64,000 nucleotides of DNA from Massilia yuzhufengensis. Its GTDB lineage: Bacteria > Pseudomonadota > Gammaproteobacteria > Burkholderiales > Burkholderiaceae_D. The stretch spans positions 310,001 to 374,000 of the forward strand of contig NZ_FOLD01000001.1 of assembly GCF_900112225.1 (NCBI RefSeq), given 5' to 3'. Shown piece by piece: positions 42,109-51,024 of the stretch (position 1 is the first letter of the stretch; each line of letters starts with the position of its first letter). The notes under the pieces were generated by a model. That model was not told the DNA's origin. It did no database searches and saw only the letters and a list, made by a program, of their open reading frames with translations. The position numbers and the translations under genes were made by a program.

Positions 42109-42703
42109 CTTTGCCGATGATCAGGCGGTTATCGGACAGGTACATGTACGGCGGCACATCCATGTTGGTCGGCGCCGGCTTGTTCTTGAACACGCGCGCC
42201 GACAGGTCGAAGGTCGAGCCGTGGCAAGGGCACAGGAAACCGCCCGGCCAATTATCGGGCAGGTTCGGTTGCGGGCCCGAGGCGAGGCGCGACGATGGCG
42301 AGCAGCCGAGGTGGGAACAGATACCGACGGTGACCAGCACTTCCTTGTGCTCGGCGCGGGCGCGATAGGGGTTCTTGGCGTATTCCGGCACCGGCAGCTG
42401 GAACTCTTTCTCGGAGTTCGGGTCGGCCAGTTCGCCCGCGTCCTTCTCCAGGGTGGCCATCATTTCCGGCGTGCGGCGCAGGATCCAGACCGGCTTGCCG
42501 CGCCATTCGACGACCTTCATCTCGCCTGGCTTGACGTCGCCGATGTCAACCTCGACCGGGGCGCCGGCGGCTTTCGCGCGCTCGGACGGCTGGAAGGTGC
42601 TGACGAGCACGCCCGCCGTGGATACCCCGACAACGCCGCCGGCCGCGCATGTAGCGACGAGCAGCCCGCGTCGGCCTGAATCGACCTGTTTTTCGTTACT
42701 CAT
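42089..42703 (-). CDS. petA: Ubiquinol-cytochrome c reductase Rieske iron-sulfur subunit
   Basis: A 204-residue protein with a Tat-type N-terminus (SGRRGLLVATC) and a membrane span. The 2Fe-2S ligands are Cys129 and His131 in CSHLGC and Cys158 and His161 in CPCHGS. First gene of petABC. A TATAAT -10 box candidate lies on the minus strand at 42773-42768. Confidence 0.96.
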   Translation of the reverse strand: MSNEKQVDSGRRGLLVATCAAGGVVGVSTAGVLVSTFQPSERAKAAGAPVEVDIGDVKPGEMKVVEWRGKPVWILRRTPEMMATLEKDAGELADPNSEKEFQLPVPEYAKNPYRARAEHKEVLVTVGICSHLGCSPSSRLASGPQPNLPDNWPGGFLCPCHGSTFDLSARVFKNKPAPTNMDVPPYMYLSDNRLIIGKDEKGEA

Positions 42704-42939
42704 ACCAACCCCACTCCGTGAAAATACGAACTTTAAGAATCAAGTAAAGAGCTTCCAGCAACGCAAAATTATATGTGAACGGCAATACCGATTGGAAAAA
42801 AATTATCAAGCGGACACAACAAGCTTGAAATATGAAGCTTTTCGGGGCCATAAAGATGCTGGGAAGCCTGTGCGTACACCCCCCGGGAGCTTGGAGTATG
42901 ATGAAGCTCCTTGCCTCAATAACAATGAAAGGAATGGCC

Positions 42940-43350
42940 ATGAGCATGATGGGTGAGTTTAAAACGTTCGCAATGCGCGGCAACGTCGTCGATCTTGCGG
43001 TCGGCGTGATTATCGGTGGCGCTTTCGGGCGGATCGTCGACTCCTTGGTCAAGGACGTGATCATGCCCCCGATCAGCATGTTGTTCGGTGGCCTCGATTT
43101 CGCCAATTACTATCTTCCGCTGAACGGCCAGGACACGGCGCTACCCTTGGCCGAAGCCCAGAAAGCGGGCGCCGTGCTCGCTTACGGCAATTTTTTGACC
43201 ATCCTGCTGAACTTCATCCTGCTGGCGTTTGTCATCTTCCAGATGGTGCGGCTGGTGAACCGGCTGCGCGGACCGATCGAGCCGGTAACGGCCGCGGAAG
43301 CGGAAGAAATTTTGCTGTTGCGTGACATTCGCGATTCGCTCAAAAAGTGA
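42940..43350 (+). CDS. mscL: Large-conductance mechanosensitive channel MscL
   Basis: A 136-residue channel protein with two spans. The signature [24 protein letters not shown] is present at the N-terminus and a helical bundle ([19 protein letters not shown]) at the C-terminus. The ATG at 42940 has AAAGGA six bases upstream; the frame is open to 42832 without support. It releases solutes during hypo-osmotic shock. Its stop overlaps the next gene's GTG. Confidence 0.95.
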   Translation: MSMMGEFKTFAMRGNVVDLAVGVIIGGAFGRIVDSLVKDVIMPPISMLFGGLDFANYYLPLNGQDTALPLAEAQKAGAVLAYGNFLTILLNFILLAFVIFQMVRLVNRLRGPIEPVTAAEAEEILLLRDIRDSLKK

Positions 43351-44549
43351 AAGACGGCGCCCTCCACGAACTCCGCCCGGCCCGCCAGCGCGGGCCGCTG
43401 CAGCGCTATTGGCTGCTGTTCGCGCAGGCCGTGACGGTGGCGTTGGCGCTGTATTTCGTGGTGGCGGCGCTGCAGCCGGAGTGGCTGCAGCGCGCCCCGA
43501 CCCAGGTCGGCGTGGGCGTGCCGGGCAGGGCGGTGCCGGTGCTGCAGGGTGCGAGCGTGCCGGCCAGCGGCAGCTACCGCGAGGCGGCGGGGCGCGCCAT
43601 GCCGGCGGTGGTCAATATCCTCACCAGCAAGGCGTCGCGCGACACCCATCCGCTGCTGAAAGACCCCTTCTTCCGCCGCTTCTTTGGCGACCGCATGCCG
43701 CCCGACGAACAATTGGCCAGCCTGGGCTCGGGGGTGATCGTCAGCACCGAAGGCTATATCCTCACCAACAACCATGTGGTGGAAGGCGCCGACATCATCG
43801 AGGTCGGCCTGGCGGACGGCCGCAAGGCGCCGGCGCAGGTGGTGGGCACCGATCCGGAAACCGACCTGGCCGTGATCCGCATCGCGGCGCGCAATCTGCC
43901 CGTCATGGTGCTGGGCGACCCGGAAGCGGCGCGGGTGGGCGACGTGGTGCTGGCCATCGGCAACCCGTTCGGGGTCGGCCAGACCGTCACGCTCGGCATC
44001 ATTTCCGCGCTGGGGCGCAACAACCTGCACATCAACCACTTCGAAAATTTCATCCAGACCGACGCCGCGATCAACTTCGGCAACTCGGGCGGGGCGCTGG
44101 TCGATACCCAGGGGCAGCTGCTCGGGATTAACTCGGCGATTTACTCGCAGACCGGCGGCTCGGTCGGCATCGGCTTCGCCATTCCCGTCACCACGGCCAA
44201 AACCGTGCTGGAATCGATCATCAAGCACGGCCAGGTGGTGCGCGGCTGGATCGGCATCGAATCGCAGGACATCACGCCGGAACTGGCGGAAAGCTTTGGC
44301 CTCGGCCGCTCCAGCGGCGCCATCATCGCCGGCGTGGTGCGCGGCGGGCCGGCCGACCGCGCCGGCATGCGCCCGGGCGACATCCTGGTGGCCGTGGCCG
44401 GCAAGGCGGTGGCCAATACCAGCGACATGCTCAAGCTCATCGCCGCGCTCGAGCCGGGCGAAAAAGTCCCGCTGCGCATCCTGCGCAAGAACCGCGAGTC
44501 CACGCTCGACGTCACCGTCGGCAAGCGGCCGCGCCAGCCTTCCCAGTAA
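43347..44549 (+). CDS. Membrane-anchored Do/DegS-type serine protease (trypsin fold + PDZ)
   Basis: A 400-residue protein starting at a GTG that overlaps the mscL stop (GTGA). It has one N-terminal membrane anchor ([20 protein letters not shown]). The catalytic triad is His143 (TNNHVV), Asp173 (ETDLAVI) and Ser247 (GNSGGA). One PDZ domain at ~295-390 ([27 protein letters not shown]). A single PDZ and a membrane anchor favour a DegS-like envelope stress sensor protease that cleaves an anti-sigma factor, although many betaproteobacterial annotations call it Do family. Confidence 0.9.
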   Translation: MKDGALHELRPARQRGPLQRYWLLFAQAVTVALALYFVVAALQPEWLQRAPTQVGVGVPGRAVPVLQGASVPASGSYREAAGRAMPAVVNILTSKASRDTHPLLKDPFFRRFFGDRMPPDEQLASLGSGVIVSTEGYILTNNHVVEGADIIEVGLADGRKAPAQVVGTDPETDLAVIRIAARNLPVMVLGDPEAARVGDVVLAIGNPFGVGQTVTLGIISALGRNNLHINHFENFIQTDAAINFGNSGGALVDTQGQLLGINSAIYSQTGGSVGIGFAIPVTTAKTVLESIIKHGQVVRGWIGIESQDITPELAESFGLGRSSGAIIAGVVRGGPADRAGMRPGDILVAVAGKAVANTSDMLKLIAALEPGEKVPLRILRKNRESTLDVTVGKRPRQPSQ

Positions 44550-44567
44550 CCCTTTTTTGGACCACCC

Positions 44568-45260
44568 ATGCACCTGCGTGACCTGACGCAATTTTTAAGC
44601 GAGCTCAGCGAAAACAACACCCGTCCCTGGTTCATCATGAACAAGCCGCGCTACGACATCCTGCGTGCGGAATTCCTCGACGTCGTCACCGAGCTGATCC
44701 GCGAACTCGGCAGCTTCGACAAGCAGGTGGCCGGCTGCGACCCCAAGAAAGCCATGTTCCGGATCCACCGCGACGTGCGCTTCGCCAAGGACAAGCGCCC
44801 CTATAAAACCCATTTCTCGGCCGGCATCGCACCGCTCAACAAGCGCCGCCCGAGCGCGGCGGGCGGGCCGACCTATTACTTCCACATCGAGGCCGACGGC
44901 AAGCTGTTGTTCGGCGCCGGCGAATACCTGCCGCCAGCGCACCGCCTGAAAGCGATCCGCGAACACGTGGTCAACGATGCGACAGGCTTCAGCAAAATGT
45001 TGAAGAATAAGCATCTACGCAGCACCTATGGCGACCTGCAGGAAGAAGACAAACTGCAACGCCCGCCCAAGGGCATCGACCCCGGCCACCCGCTGGTGGA
45101 ATACCTGAAGCTCAAGAGCTTTTTCGTGTGGATCGAGGTGCCGCTGAAGCTCAACGCACCGGACCTGCTGGTGCCACAATTGGCCAGCGGCATGAAGGAC
45201 GCGTTCGCGCTGGTCACCTGGCTGCGCGGCGTGCCCGAGGTGCACGAAGAACCGGAATGA
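44568..45260 (+). CDS. DUF2461 / TIGR02453 family protein
   Basis: A 230-residue soluble protein matching this uncharacterised family: LTQFLSELSENNTRPWFIMNKPRYDILRAEF at the start and FRIHRDVRFAKDKRPYKTHFSAGI in the middle. Function unknown. It lies 18 bases after the protease gene and 20 before a cupin gene on the same strand, so they may be cotranscribed. Confidence 0.88.
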   Translation: MHLRDLTQFLSELSENNTRPWFIMNKPRYDILRAEFLDVVTELIRELGSFDKQVAGCDPKKAMFRIHRDVRFAKDKRPYKTHFSAGIAPLNKRRPSAAGGPTYYFHIEADGKLLFGAGEYLPPAHRLKAIREHVVNDATGFSKMLKNKHLRSTYGDLQEEDKLQRPPKGIDPGHPLVEYLKLKSFFVWIEVPLKLNAPDLLVPQLASGMKDAFALVTWLRGVPEVHEEPE

Positions 45261-45280
45261 ACCACTGAACAGGAGGCGAC

Positions 45281-45628
45281 ATGGCCTTGCAACATGCAGT
45301 TTCGGGCGAGCGGATCGCCTTGCAGCGCGGCGACAACGACATCGCCCATTTCACCTCGATTGCGCTGGTCAAGACCGAGCACATGGAACTGATCCGGCTG
45401 GTGCTGCCGAAGGAAAAGCCGATGCCGGAGCATAGCGTCGAGGGCGAGATGACCCTGGTGTGCCTGGAAGGGGAAATCGCATTCGACGCGTACGGCAGCA
45501 CCACGGTACTGCGGCCCAACGAGATGGTGTACCTGGCCGGCGGGGTGCCGCATGCGATCCGGGCCAATGAGGATGCGGTGGCCTTGCTCACCATTTTGCT
45601 GGGGGCGGGGCGGAACAAGGGGAGTTGA
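45281..45628 (+). CDS. Small single-domain cupin protein
   Basis: A 115-residue cupin with the first motif reduced (MPEHSVEGEMTLVCLEGEIAF) and the second as RPNEMVYLAGGVPHAI. Only two of the usual metal histidines are visible. AGGAGG lies just before the ATG. Substrate unknown. Confidence 0.85.
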   Translation: MALQHAVSGERIALQRGDNDIAHFTSIALVKTEHMELIRLVLPKEKPMPEHSVEGEMTLVCLEGEIAFDAYGSTTVLRPNEMVYLAGGVPHAIRANEDAVALLTILLGAGRNKGS

Positions 45629-45664
45629 GGGGGCGTTTTTGGTGCGCGACCAACTTGGGTGCCG

Positions 45665-45751
45665 GCCTTCGCCGGTACGACGGTTTTTAGGGCGTTGGTG
45701 CTAACGAAGCCGGTGTCCCGCTAACTAAACCAACGTCGTACCGGCGAAGGC
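45665..45751. repeat. Inverted pair of a dispersed REP-like element
   Basis: An 18-base arm at 45665-45682 and its exact reverse complement at 45734-45751, 51 bases apart. The arm contains a GTACCGGC core. A third related copy lies at 52571-52597. Copies occur only in intergenic DNA here. Confidence 0.75.
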
Positions 45752-45778
45752 GGGAACAATGCCACTGGCATTGTTCCC
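45752..45778. repeat. Perfect 27-base hairpin
   Basis: GGGAACAATGCCA (45752-45764) and TGGCATTGTTCCC (45766-45778) with a single central base. It directly abuts the REP-like repeat between the cupin gene and the 3' end of gpsA. No T-run follows; it may act as a transcription barrier for the convergent genes. Confidence 0.7.
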
Positions 45779-45813
45779 CCTAATTTTGCGCGAGCAGCGT
45801 TAACCCAAAACGA

Positions 45814-46845
45814 TCACGCCAACTCATCCCTCGGATCCCGCGCCAGCAACTGCTGCGCCATCTCCGTCGCGTCCACCCCATCGAACAGCACCGCCGCCAC
45901 CGCCTCGGTGATCGGCATATCGACCCCCAGCCTTCGCGCCAGCGCGCGTACCGACTTGGCACAGGGTACGCCTTCGGCCACGTGCCCGAGCTCGGCCACG
46001 ATGGCGTCGAGCTGCTTGCCCTGCGCCAGCGCCAGCCCGACGCGCCGGTTGCGCGATAAATCCCCGGTACAGGTCAGGATCAGGTCGCCCATCCCGGCCA
46101 GGCCCATGAAGGTGCCGGGCTGCGCGCCCAGGGTCACGCCGAGGCGGGTGATCTCGGCCAACCCGCGGGTGATCAAGGCCGCGCGGGCGTTCAGCCCCAG
46201 CCCCAGCCCGTCGGCCGTGCCGGTGGCGATCGCCATCACATTCTTTACCGCGCCGCCCACTTCCACGCCGACCATGTCGTCGCAGGCGTAGACGCGCAGG
46301 TTGTTGCCGTGCGCCGCCGCCACCACGCGCTCGCGCAGCGCGCCCGAAGTCGAGGCCACGGTGAGGGCGCAGGGCAGGGCGCGCGCCACTTCCTGGGCGA
46401 ACGAGGGACCGGACAGGGCCGCGCCGGCAACCTCATTGCCCAGCACCTCGGCCACCACCTGGTGCGGCAGCAGGCCGGTGCCGGCTTCGAAGCCCTTGCA
46501 CAGCCAGACCACGTTGGGAATCTTCCGGCCCTGCAGCTGCCCCAGCAGCGGGCGCAGGCCGGCCACCGGGCAGGCCAGGATCAGCAGCGGGGCTTCGTCG
46601 TCCAGCGCATCCATCACGTGCCCGAGCGCGGCCTCGAAATCGGCGCTCACTTTCAGGCTGGCCGGCAGCGGATGGCCGGGCAGGTAGTGCAGGTTCTCGC
46701 GCGCGCCTTCGGTCTCGGCCATCTGCGCGGGATTGCGGCCCCACAGCAGCACATCGTGGCGGGACGCCAGCGAGATGGCCACGGCGGTGCCCCAGGCGCC
46801 GGCGCCCAGGACGGTGATCTTGCTTGGTTTTTTCTGTTGTTGCAT
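45814..46845 (-). CDS. gpsA: NAD(P)H-dependent glycerol-3-phosphate dehydrogenase
   Basis: A 343-residue enzyme with nucleotide-binding [10 protein letters not shown] at 14-23, the catalytic lysine region [13 protein letters not shown], and substrate-site [21 protein letters not shown]. It makes sn-glycerol-3-phosphate for phospholipids. The ATG at 46845 begins the conserved part; the open frame upstream to 47409 has no family support. It follows the SH3 protein gene on the minus strand. Confidence 0.95.
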   Translation of the reverse strand: MQQQKKPSKITVLGAGAWGTAVAISLASRHDVLLWGRNPAQMAETEGARENLHYLPGHPLPASLKVSADFEAALGHVMDALDDEAPLLILACPVAGLRPLLGQLQGRKIPNVVWLCKGFEAGTGLLPHQVVAEVLGNEVAGAALSGPSFAQEVARALPCALTVASTSGALRERVVAAAHGNNLRVYACDDMVGVEVGGAVKNVMAIATGTADGLGLGLNARAALITRGLAEITRLGVTLGAQPGTFMGLAGMGDLILTCTGDLSRNRRVGLALAQGKQLDAIVAELGHVAEGVPCAKSVRALARRLGVDMPITEAVAAVLFDGVDATEMAQQLLARDPRDELA

Positions 46846-46874
46846 GTGTGTAGCCTGAGGGTGAAGCGGGGCGC

Positions 46875-47315
46875 CTACAGGCCCCAGACGTCGTTCGACC
46901 TGACAAAACCCAGGATGCCGTCGCGGTGGCGCACCCGGACCCAGGTGATCGCGGCCGGGTCGACCAGTTCCAGCACCACGCCCTTGTCGGCCGTCATCAG
47001 GACCTGGGATGCGTCGTCGGGCCCGGCATGCACCCTGGCGCCGGGCGTGCGCACCACCACGTTGCGGCGTGCGCTCAGGCCCTTGGTTTCGGTCCAGGCC
47101 AGTTCGCCGTTCATGTCGCGCACCTTGACCCACTCGCCATAGGTCGACACGATCTGCAGCGGCATGCCGCGCGGCGCCACGTACATCCGGGTGCCCCGGG
47201 TCGATGGCGTGTCGTACAGGATCACCGTGGCGCTGCCCACGCTCTTGAAATCGAGGGCGTACGCAGCCGGTGCTGCCACCAGGAGCAGGCTTGCAAGGAG
47301 ACGGGATAGGATCAT
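46875..47315 (-). CDS. SH3-domain periplasmic protein
   Basis: A 146-residue protein from the ATG at 47315, with a signal peptide ([20 protein letters not shown]). Two SH3b-like segments follow ([52 protein letters not shown]...[22 protein letters not shown]). Such domains often bind cell wall. Located between secB and gpsA, a common position in this group. The start codon has a poor ribosome site. Confidence 0.85.
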   Translation of the reverse strand: MILSRLLASLLLVAAPAAYALDFKSVGSATVILYDTPSTRGTRMYVAPRGMPLQIVSTYGEWVKVRDMNGELAWTETKGLSARRNVVVRTPGARVHAGPDDASQVLMTADKGVVLELVDPAAITWVRVRHRDGILGFVRSNDVWGL

Positions 47316-47430
47316 GGCGGGCCGGGAATCGGATGAAAACCGAGGTGTAACCGCGGGTGGCGCCGGGGCGGGCGGCACGGGCGCCGCAAGCGGCGCCCGG
47401 GGAAGGCACATTGACTGTGCCGCTTGCTGC

Positions 47431-47889
47431 TTACTGTGCCGGGGTAGCGGCCGCTTCGACCATGGCCTGCTGGCGCTGCTGGTAGAAGGCTTCGAAGTTG
47501 ATCTCGGCCAGGTGCACCGGTGGGAAGCCGGCGCGGCTGATCACGTCGGCGATGTTGGCGCGCAGGTACGGGTACACGATGTTCGGGCAGCCGATGCCCA
47601 GCAGCGGATCCATCTGGTCAGCCGGGATGTTGCGGGCTTCGAAGATGCCTGCCTGCTTGCCTTCGACCAGGAAGGCGACCTTGTCTTTCAGCTTGGCGGT
47701 GACAGTGATGGTCACGGTCGACTCGTAGATGCCTTCGGCAATGCTTTCGGCGCCGACGTCCAGCGACACTTCGATGGTCGGTGCTTCCTGCTCGAGGAAG
47801 ATGGCTGGGGAATTCGGTTGCTCCAGCGACATGTCTTTCAGATAGACGCGTTGGATTTGGAAGACTGGTTGCAGGTTTTCGTCAGACAT
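47431..47889 (-). CDS. secB: Protein-export chaperone SecB
   Basis: A 152-residue chaperone of usual length. Typical features: [22 protein letters not shown] and the conserved [28 protein letters not shown]. It keeps preproteins unfolded and hands them to SecA. Confidence 0.97.
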   Translation of the reverse strand: MSDENLQPVFQIQRVYLKDMSLEQPNSPAIFLEQEAPTIEVSLDVGAESIAEGIYESTVTITVTAKLKDKVAFLVEGKQAGIFEARNIPADQMDPLLGIGCPNIVYPYLRANIADVISRAGFPPVHLAEINFEAFYQQRQQAMVEAAATPAQ

Positions 47890-48047
47890 GGAACGCTTTC
47901 AAGAAATTAGGATGGACGGACGCGCCGTCCCGGAACTTTGGTCAAACGCGACGGCAATTGTATCAAAATCAATTTGGATAAAATACCCCCACCGCCGCGG
48001 ACCCGAAAGCCCGTCAAATCAGGCGCTTTTGGGCGGAACCTTTGGCG

Positions 48048-48311
48048 TCAAGCGCCCTGCAGCAGCGGCTCGAGGCGGCCGGCCTGCTCGAGCGCGTACA
48101 GGTCGTCGAAACCGCCGACGTGGGTCTCGCCCACATAGATCTGGGGCACGGTGCGGCGGCCGGTGCGCTGCATCATGATCTGGCGCTGTTCCGGATCCAG
48201 GTCGACGCGGATGCGTTCGATGTCGGTCACACCCTTGGCTTCGAGCAGGCGCTCGGCGCGCACGCAGTAAGGGCAGCTGGCGGTATGGTAGAGGACGACG
48301 TGTTGGCTCAT
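48048..48311 (-). CDS. grxC: Glutaredoxin 3
   Basis: An 87-residue dithiol glutaredoxin with active site CPYC (13-16), the TVPQIYVGE cis-proline loop and GGFDDLYAL. It reduces disulfides with glutathione. It sits between a rhodanese gene and secB on the same strand. Confidence 0.96.
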   Translation of the reverse strand: MSQHVVLYHTASCPYCVRAERLLEAKGVTDIERIRVDLDPEQRQIMMQRTGRRTVPQIYVGETHVGGFDDLYALEQAGRLEPLLQGA

Positions 48312-48332
48312 GATGCTTCCTTCAAAATGGTT

Positions 48333-48734
48333 TTACTTGGTTACCGGCAGGCCGGCCGCCTTCCAGGCAGCCAGGCCGCCTTCGAGGGCATGCGCGTCCT
48401 CGAAGCCTGCGGCCTGGAGCTGGCGCACCGCCTTGTCCGCGCGCGCGCCGGTCTGGCACACCACGATCACGGTACGGGTTTTCGACTTTTCCAGCTCGCC
48501 GATGCGATTGCCCAAGTCTGCCAGCGGGATGTTTTTTGCGTCGCGCACATGACCAGCGGCAAATTCGTCGGCCGAGCGCACGTCCAGCACAAGGCTCTTG
48601 CCGCGGTTGATCATCTGCGTGGCCTGCAGCGGGCTCGCACGTTTGCCGCGCGGCGCCAGGGCCGGCCAGAGCAGGGCGGCGCCTGAAACGACAGCGATCG
48701 CCACGACGAAGATGTTATCGATAATGAAATTCAC
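48333..48734 (-). CDS. Membrane-anchored rhodanese-like protein
   Basis: A 133-residue protein with an N-terminal membrane span (IFVVAIAVVSGAALLWPAL) and a rhodanese domain with active Cys93 in VVCQTGARAD. It may transfer sulfur or act in redox sensing. It lies 21 bases upstream of grxC in the same operon. Confidence 0.92.
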   Translation of the reverse strand: MNFIIDNIFVVAIAVVSGAALLWPALAPRGKRASPLQATQMINRGKSLVLDVRSADEFAAGHVRDAKNIPLADLGNRIGELEKSKTRTVIVVCQTGARADKAVRQLQAAGFEDAHALEGGLAAWKAAGLPVTK

Positions 48735-48821
48735 AAGGGTTCCATGGTTGAACTGAATCGGCGCATTATAAAATAGATGCTGGACCGGATTTCAATCGCA
48801 CTTTTATCTAAAGAAGAGCTT

Positions 48822-49568
48822 ATGTACAAAATCGTATTCATGCGCCACGGCGAATCGACCTGGAACCTGGAAAACCGCTTCACCGGCTGGACCGACGTCG
48901 ACCTGACCGAGAAGGGCATCAAGGAAGCAAAAGCGGCCGGCCGCGTGCTCAAGGAAGCAGGTTTCACCTTTGACGTGGCCTACACCTCGGTGCTCAAGCG
49001 CGCGATCCGCACCCTCTGGCTGGCGCTGGACGAAATGGACATGATGTACCTGCCGATCATCAACGACTGGCGCCTGAACGAGCGCCACTACGGCGCCCTG
49101 CAGGGCCTGGACAAGGGCGAGACGGCCGCCAAGTTCGGCGACGAGCAGGTGCTGGTCTGGCGCCGCAGCTACGACACCCCGCCGCCGCCGCTGGCCGCCG
49201 ATGACGAGCGCACCTCCTTTAACGACCCGCGCTATGCGTCCCTGTCGAAAGAGCAGATCCCGCTGACCGAGTGCCTGAAGGATACCGTGGCGCGCGTGAT
49301 GCCGGCCTGGGACGAGGAAATCGCCCCGGCCATCCGCGCCGGCAAGAACATCCTGATCTCGGCCCACGGCAACAGCCTGCGCGCCATCATCAAAATGCTG
49401 GACAACATCAGCGACGCCGACATCGTGGGCCTGAACATCCCGAACGGCCAGCCGCTCGTGTACGAGCTGGACGCCGACCTGAAGCCGATCAAGAGCTATT
49501 ACCTGGGCGACCAGGAAGCGATCGCTGCCGCCGTGGCAGCCGTGGCCAGCCAAGGGAAGGCAAAGTAA
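48822..49568 (+). CDS. gpmA: 2,3-bisphosphoglycerate-dependent phosphoglycerate mutase
   Basis: A 248-residue dPGM with phospho-acceptor His9 in [23 protein letters not shown] and [12 protein letters not shown]. It interconverts 3- and 2-phosphoglycerate. The ATG at 48822 ([10 protein letters not shown]) is the family start; an upstream in-frame ATG at 48777 is less likely. Confidence 0.96.
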   Translation: MYKIVFMRHGESTWNLENRFTGWTDVDLTEKGIKEAKAAGRVLKEAGFTFDVAYTSVLKRAIRTLWLALDEMDMMYLPIINDWRLNERHYGALQGLDKGETAAKFGDEQVLVWRRSYDTPPPPLAADDERTSFNDPRYASLSKEQIPLTECLKDTVARVMPAWDEEIAPAIRAGKNILISAHGNSLRAIIKMLDNISDADIVGLNIPNGQPLVYELDADLKPIKSYYLGDQEAIAAAVAAVASQGKAK

Positions 49569-49572
49569 CGTC

Positions 49573-51006
49573 TTGCGTTTGCCATTCACGAAGTTCGCCG
49601 GCAGTGCGCTCCTGTGCGCGCTGCTGGCCGCCGCACTGTCCAGCCCCGCGTCAGCCCAGCGCCAGACCGAACGCAGCCGCCAGAAAGTCACGGCGGAGAA
49701 GCAGCGCGCAGGCATCAAGCAGCGGCTGGCGGCGATCCAGCGCGACATCGCCCGTACCGAAAGCGAGAAGGAAGACGCCGCCGACGAGCTGGCGGAGTCC
49801 GAGGCCGCCATTTCCGACGCCAACCGCGCCCTGCGCGACCTGGCCGAAGAGCAGGACGCCACCAGCACCCGCCTGGACCTGCTGTCGACCGAAGGCGCGC
49901 GGCTGCAGCAAACAATTGTTACTCAAAAGAAACAATTGTCGCAGCTGCTGCGCGAACACTACGTGGCCGGCAACGAAGACCGGATCAAGCTGCTGCTCTC
50001 CGGCGACAACCCGAACCGCATCAACCGCGACCTGCAGATGATGGCCTATGTCTCCCAGGCCCAGGCCAGGCTGCTCGATTCGCTGCGCACCAACCTGGCC
50101 CAGGTCGAAGCCAACAAGGACAAGGTCGAGAACGCCCAGCTGGAACTGCAGGAAATCGCCGACGAGCAGCGCGACCAGAAGGCGCGGCTGGAGCAGGAAA
50201 AGGGCAAGCGCAGCGCGCTGCTGCAGAACCTGTCGACCCGGTTGGCCGACCAGCACAAGCAGGCCGACCGCCTGCAGCGCGACGAAGCCCGCATGAGCGA
50301 CCTGGTAGACCGCCTGTCGCGCCTGATCCGCGAGCAGGCCGAAGCCGAGCGCCGACGCCAGGCCGCGCTGGCCGCCGCCAAAGCCAAGGCCGAAGCCGAA
50401 GAAAAAGCCCGCGCCCTGGCGCGCGCCAAGGCGGCCAGCGAGAAGGCCGAGCGCGAGCGCATCGCGCGCCAGAACGCGAAGCCGGGCACGAAACCGGCGC
50501 CGGTGCCGGAACCGGAGCCGCCGAAAGTGGCCGAGCAGCCCAAGCCGGTCGAGACCCGGCCGAGCACGCCGCCGCCGCAGGAAGTCCCGCTGGCGCCGCC
50601 GCTGCCGGCAGGCGCTTTCGCCAGCCTCAAGGGCCGCTTGACGGCGCCGGTGAGCGGCGCCATCGCGGCCCGCTTCGGCCAGCGCCGTACCGAAGGCCTG
50701 AGCTGGAAAGGCATGTTCATCAAGGCCCCGGAAGGCACCGATGTGCGCGCCGTCGGCCCGGGCCGCGTGGTGCACGCCGACTGGATGCGCGGCTGGGGCA
50801 ACGTGATCATCGTCGACCACGGCGGCGAGTACCTGTCGACCTACGGGAACGCTTCGGCCATGCTCAAGCGCGCCGGCGACATGGTGCGCGCCGGCGACGT
50901 GATCGCGAGCGCGGGCAGTACCGGCGGTAACGCGGAATCGGGGCTATACTTTGAGCTCAGGTATCGCGGCAAGGCCTTCGACCCGGCAAGCTGGGTCAAA
51001 TTCTAG
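49573..51006 (+). CDS. Murein hydrolase activator EnvC-like (degenerate M23/LytM)
   Basis: A 477-residue protein. It starts at a TTG with a good signal peptide directly after (ending near PASAQ). Long coiled coils cover residues ~25-290 (many Glu/Lys/Arg/Gln), followed by a Pro-rich linker and a C-terminal LytM fold. The metal ligands of active M23 peptidases are lost: YGN replaces Y.H and GLYFELR replaces LHFE. It should therefore activate amidases during cell division rather than cut peptidoglycan. Located four bases after gpmA and before ctpA. Confidence 0.9.
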   Translation: MRLPFTKFAGSALLCALLAAALSSPASAQRQTERSRQKVTAEKQRAGIKQRLAAIQRDIARTESEKEDAADELAESEAAISDANRALRDLAEEQDATSTRLDLLSTEGARLQQTIVTQKKQLSQLLREHYVAGNEDRIKLLLSGDNPNRINRDLQMMAYVSQAQARLLDSLRTNLAQVEANKDKVENAQLELQEIADEQRDQKARLEQEKGKRSALLQNLSTRLADQHKQADRLQRDEARMSDLVDRLSRLIREQAEAERRRQAALAAAKAKAEAEEKARALARAKAASEKAERERIARQNAKPGTKPAPVPEPEPPKVAEQPKPVETRPSTPPPQEVPLAPPLPAGAFASLKGRLTAPVSGAIAARFGQRRTEGLSWKGMFIKAPEGTDVRAVGPGRVVHADWMRGWGNVIIVDHGGEYLSTYGNASAMLKRAGDMVRAGDVIASAGSTGGNAESGLYFELRYRGKAFDPASWVKF

Positions 51007-51024
51007 GAAAGACAGGAACAAGCG

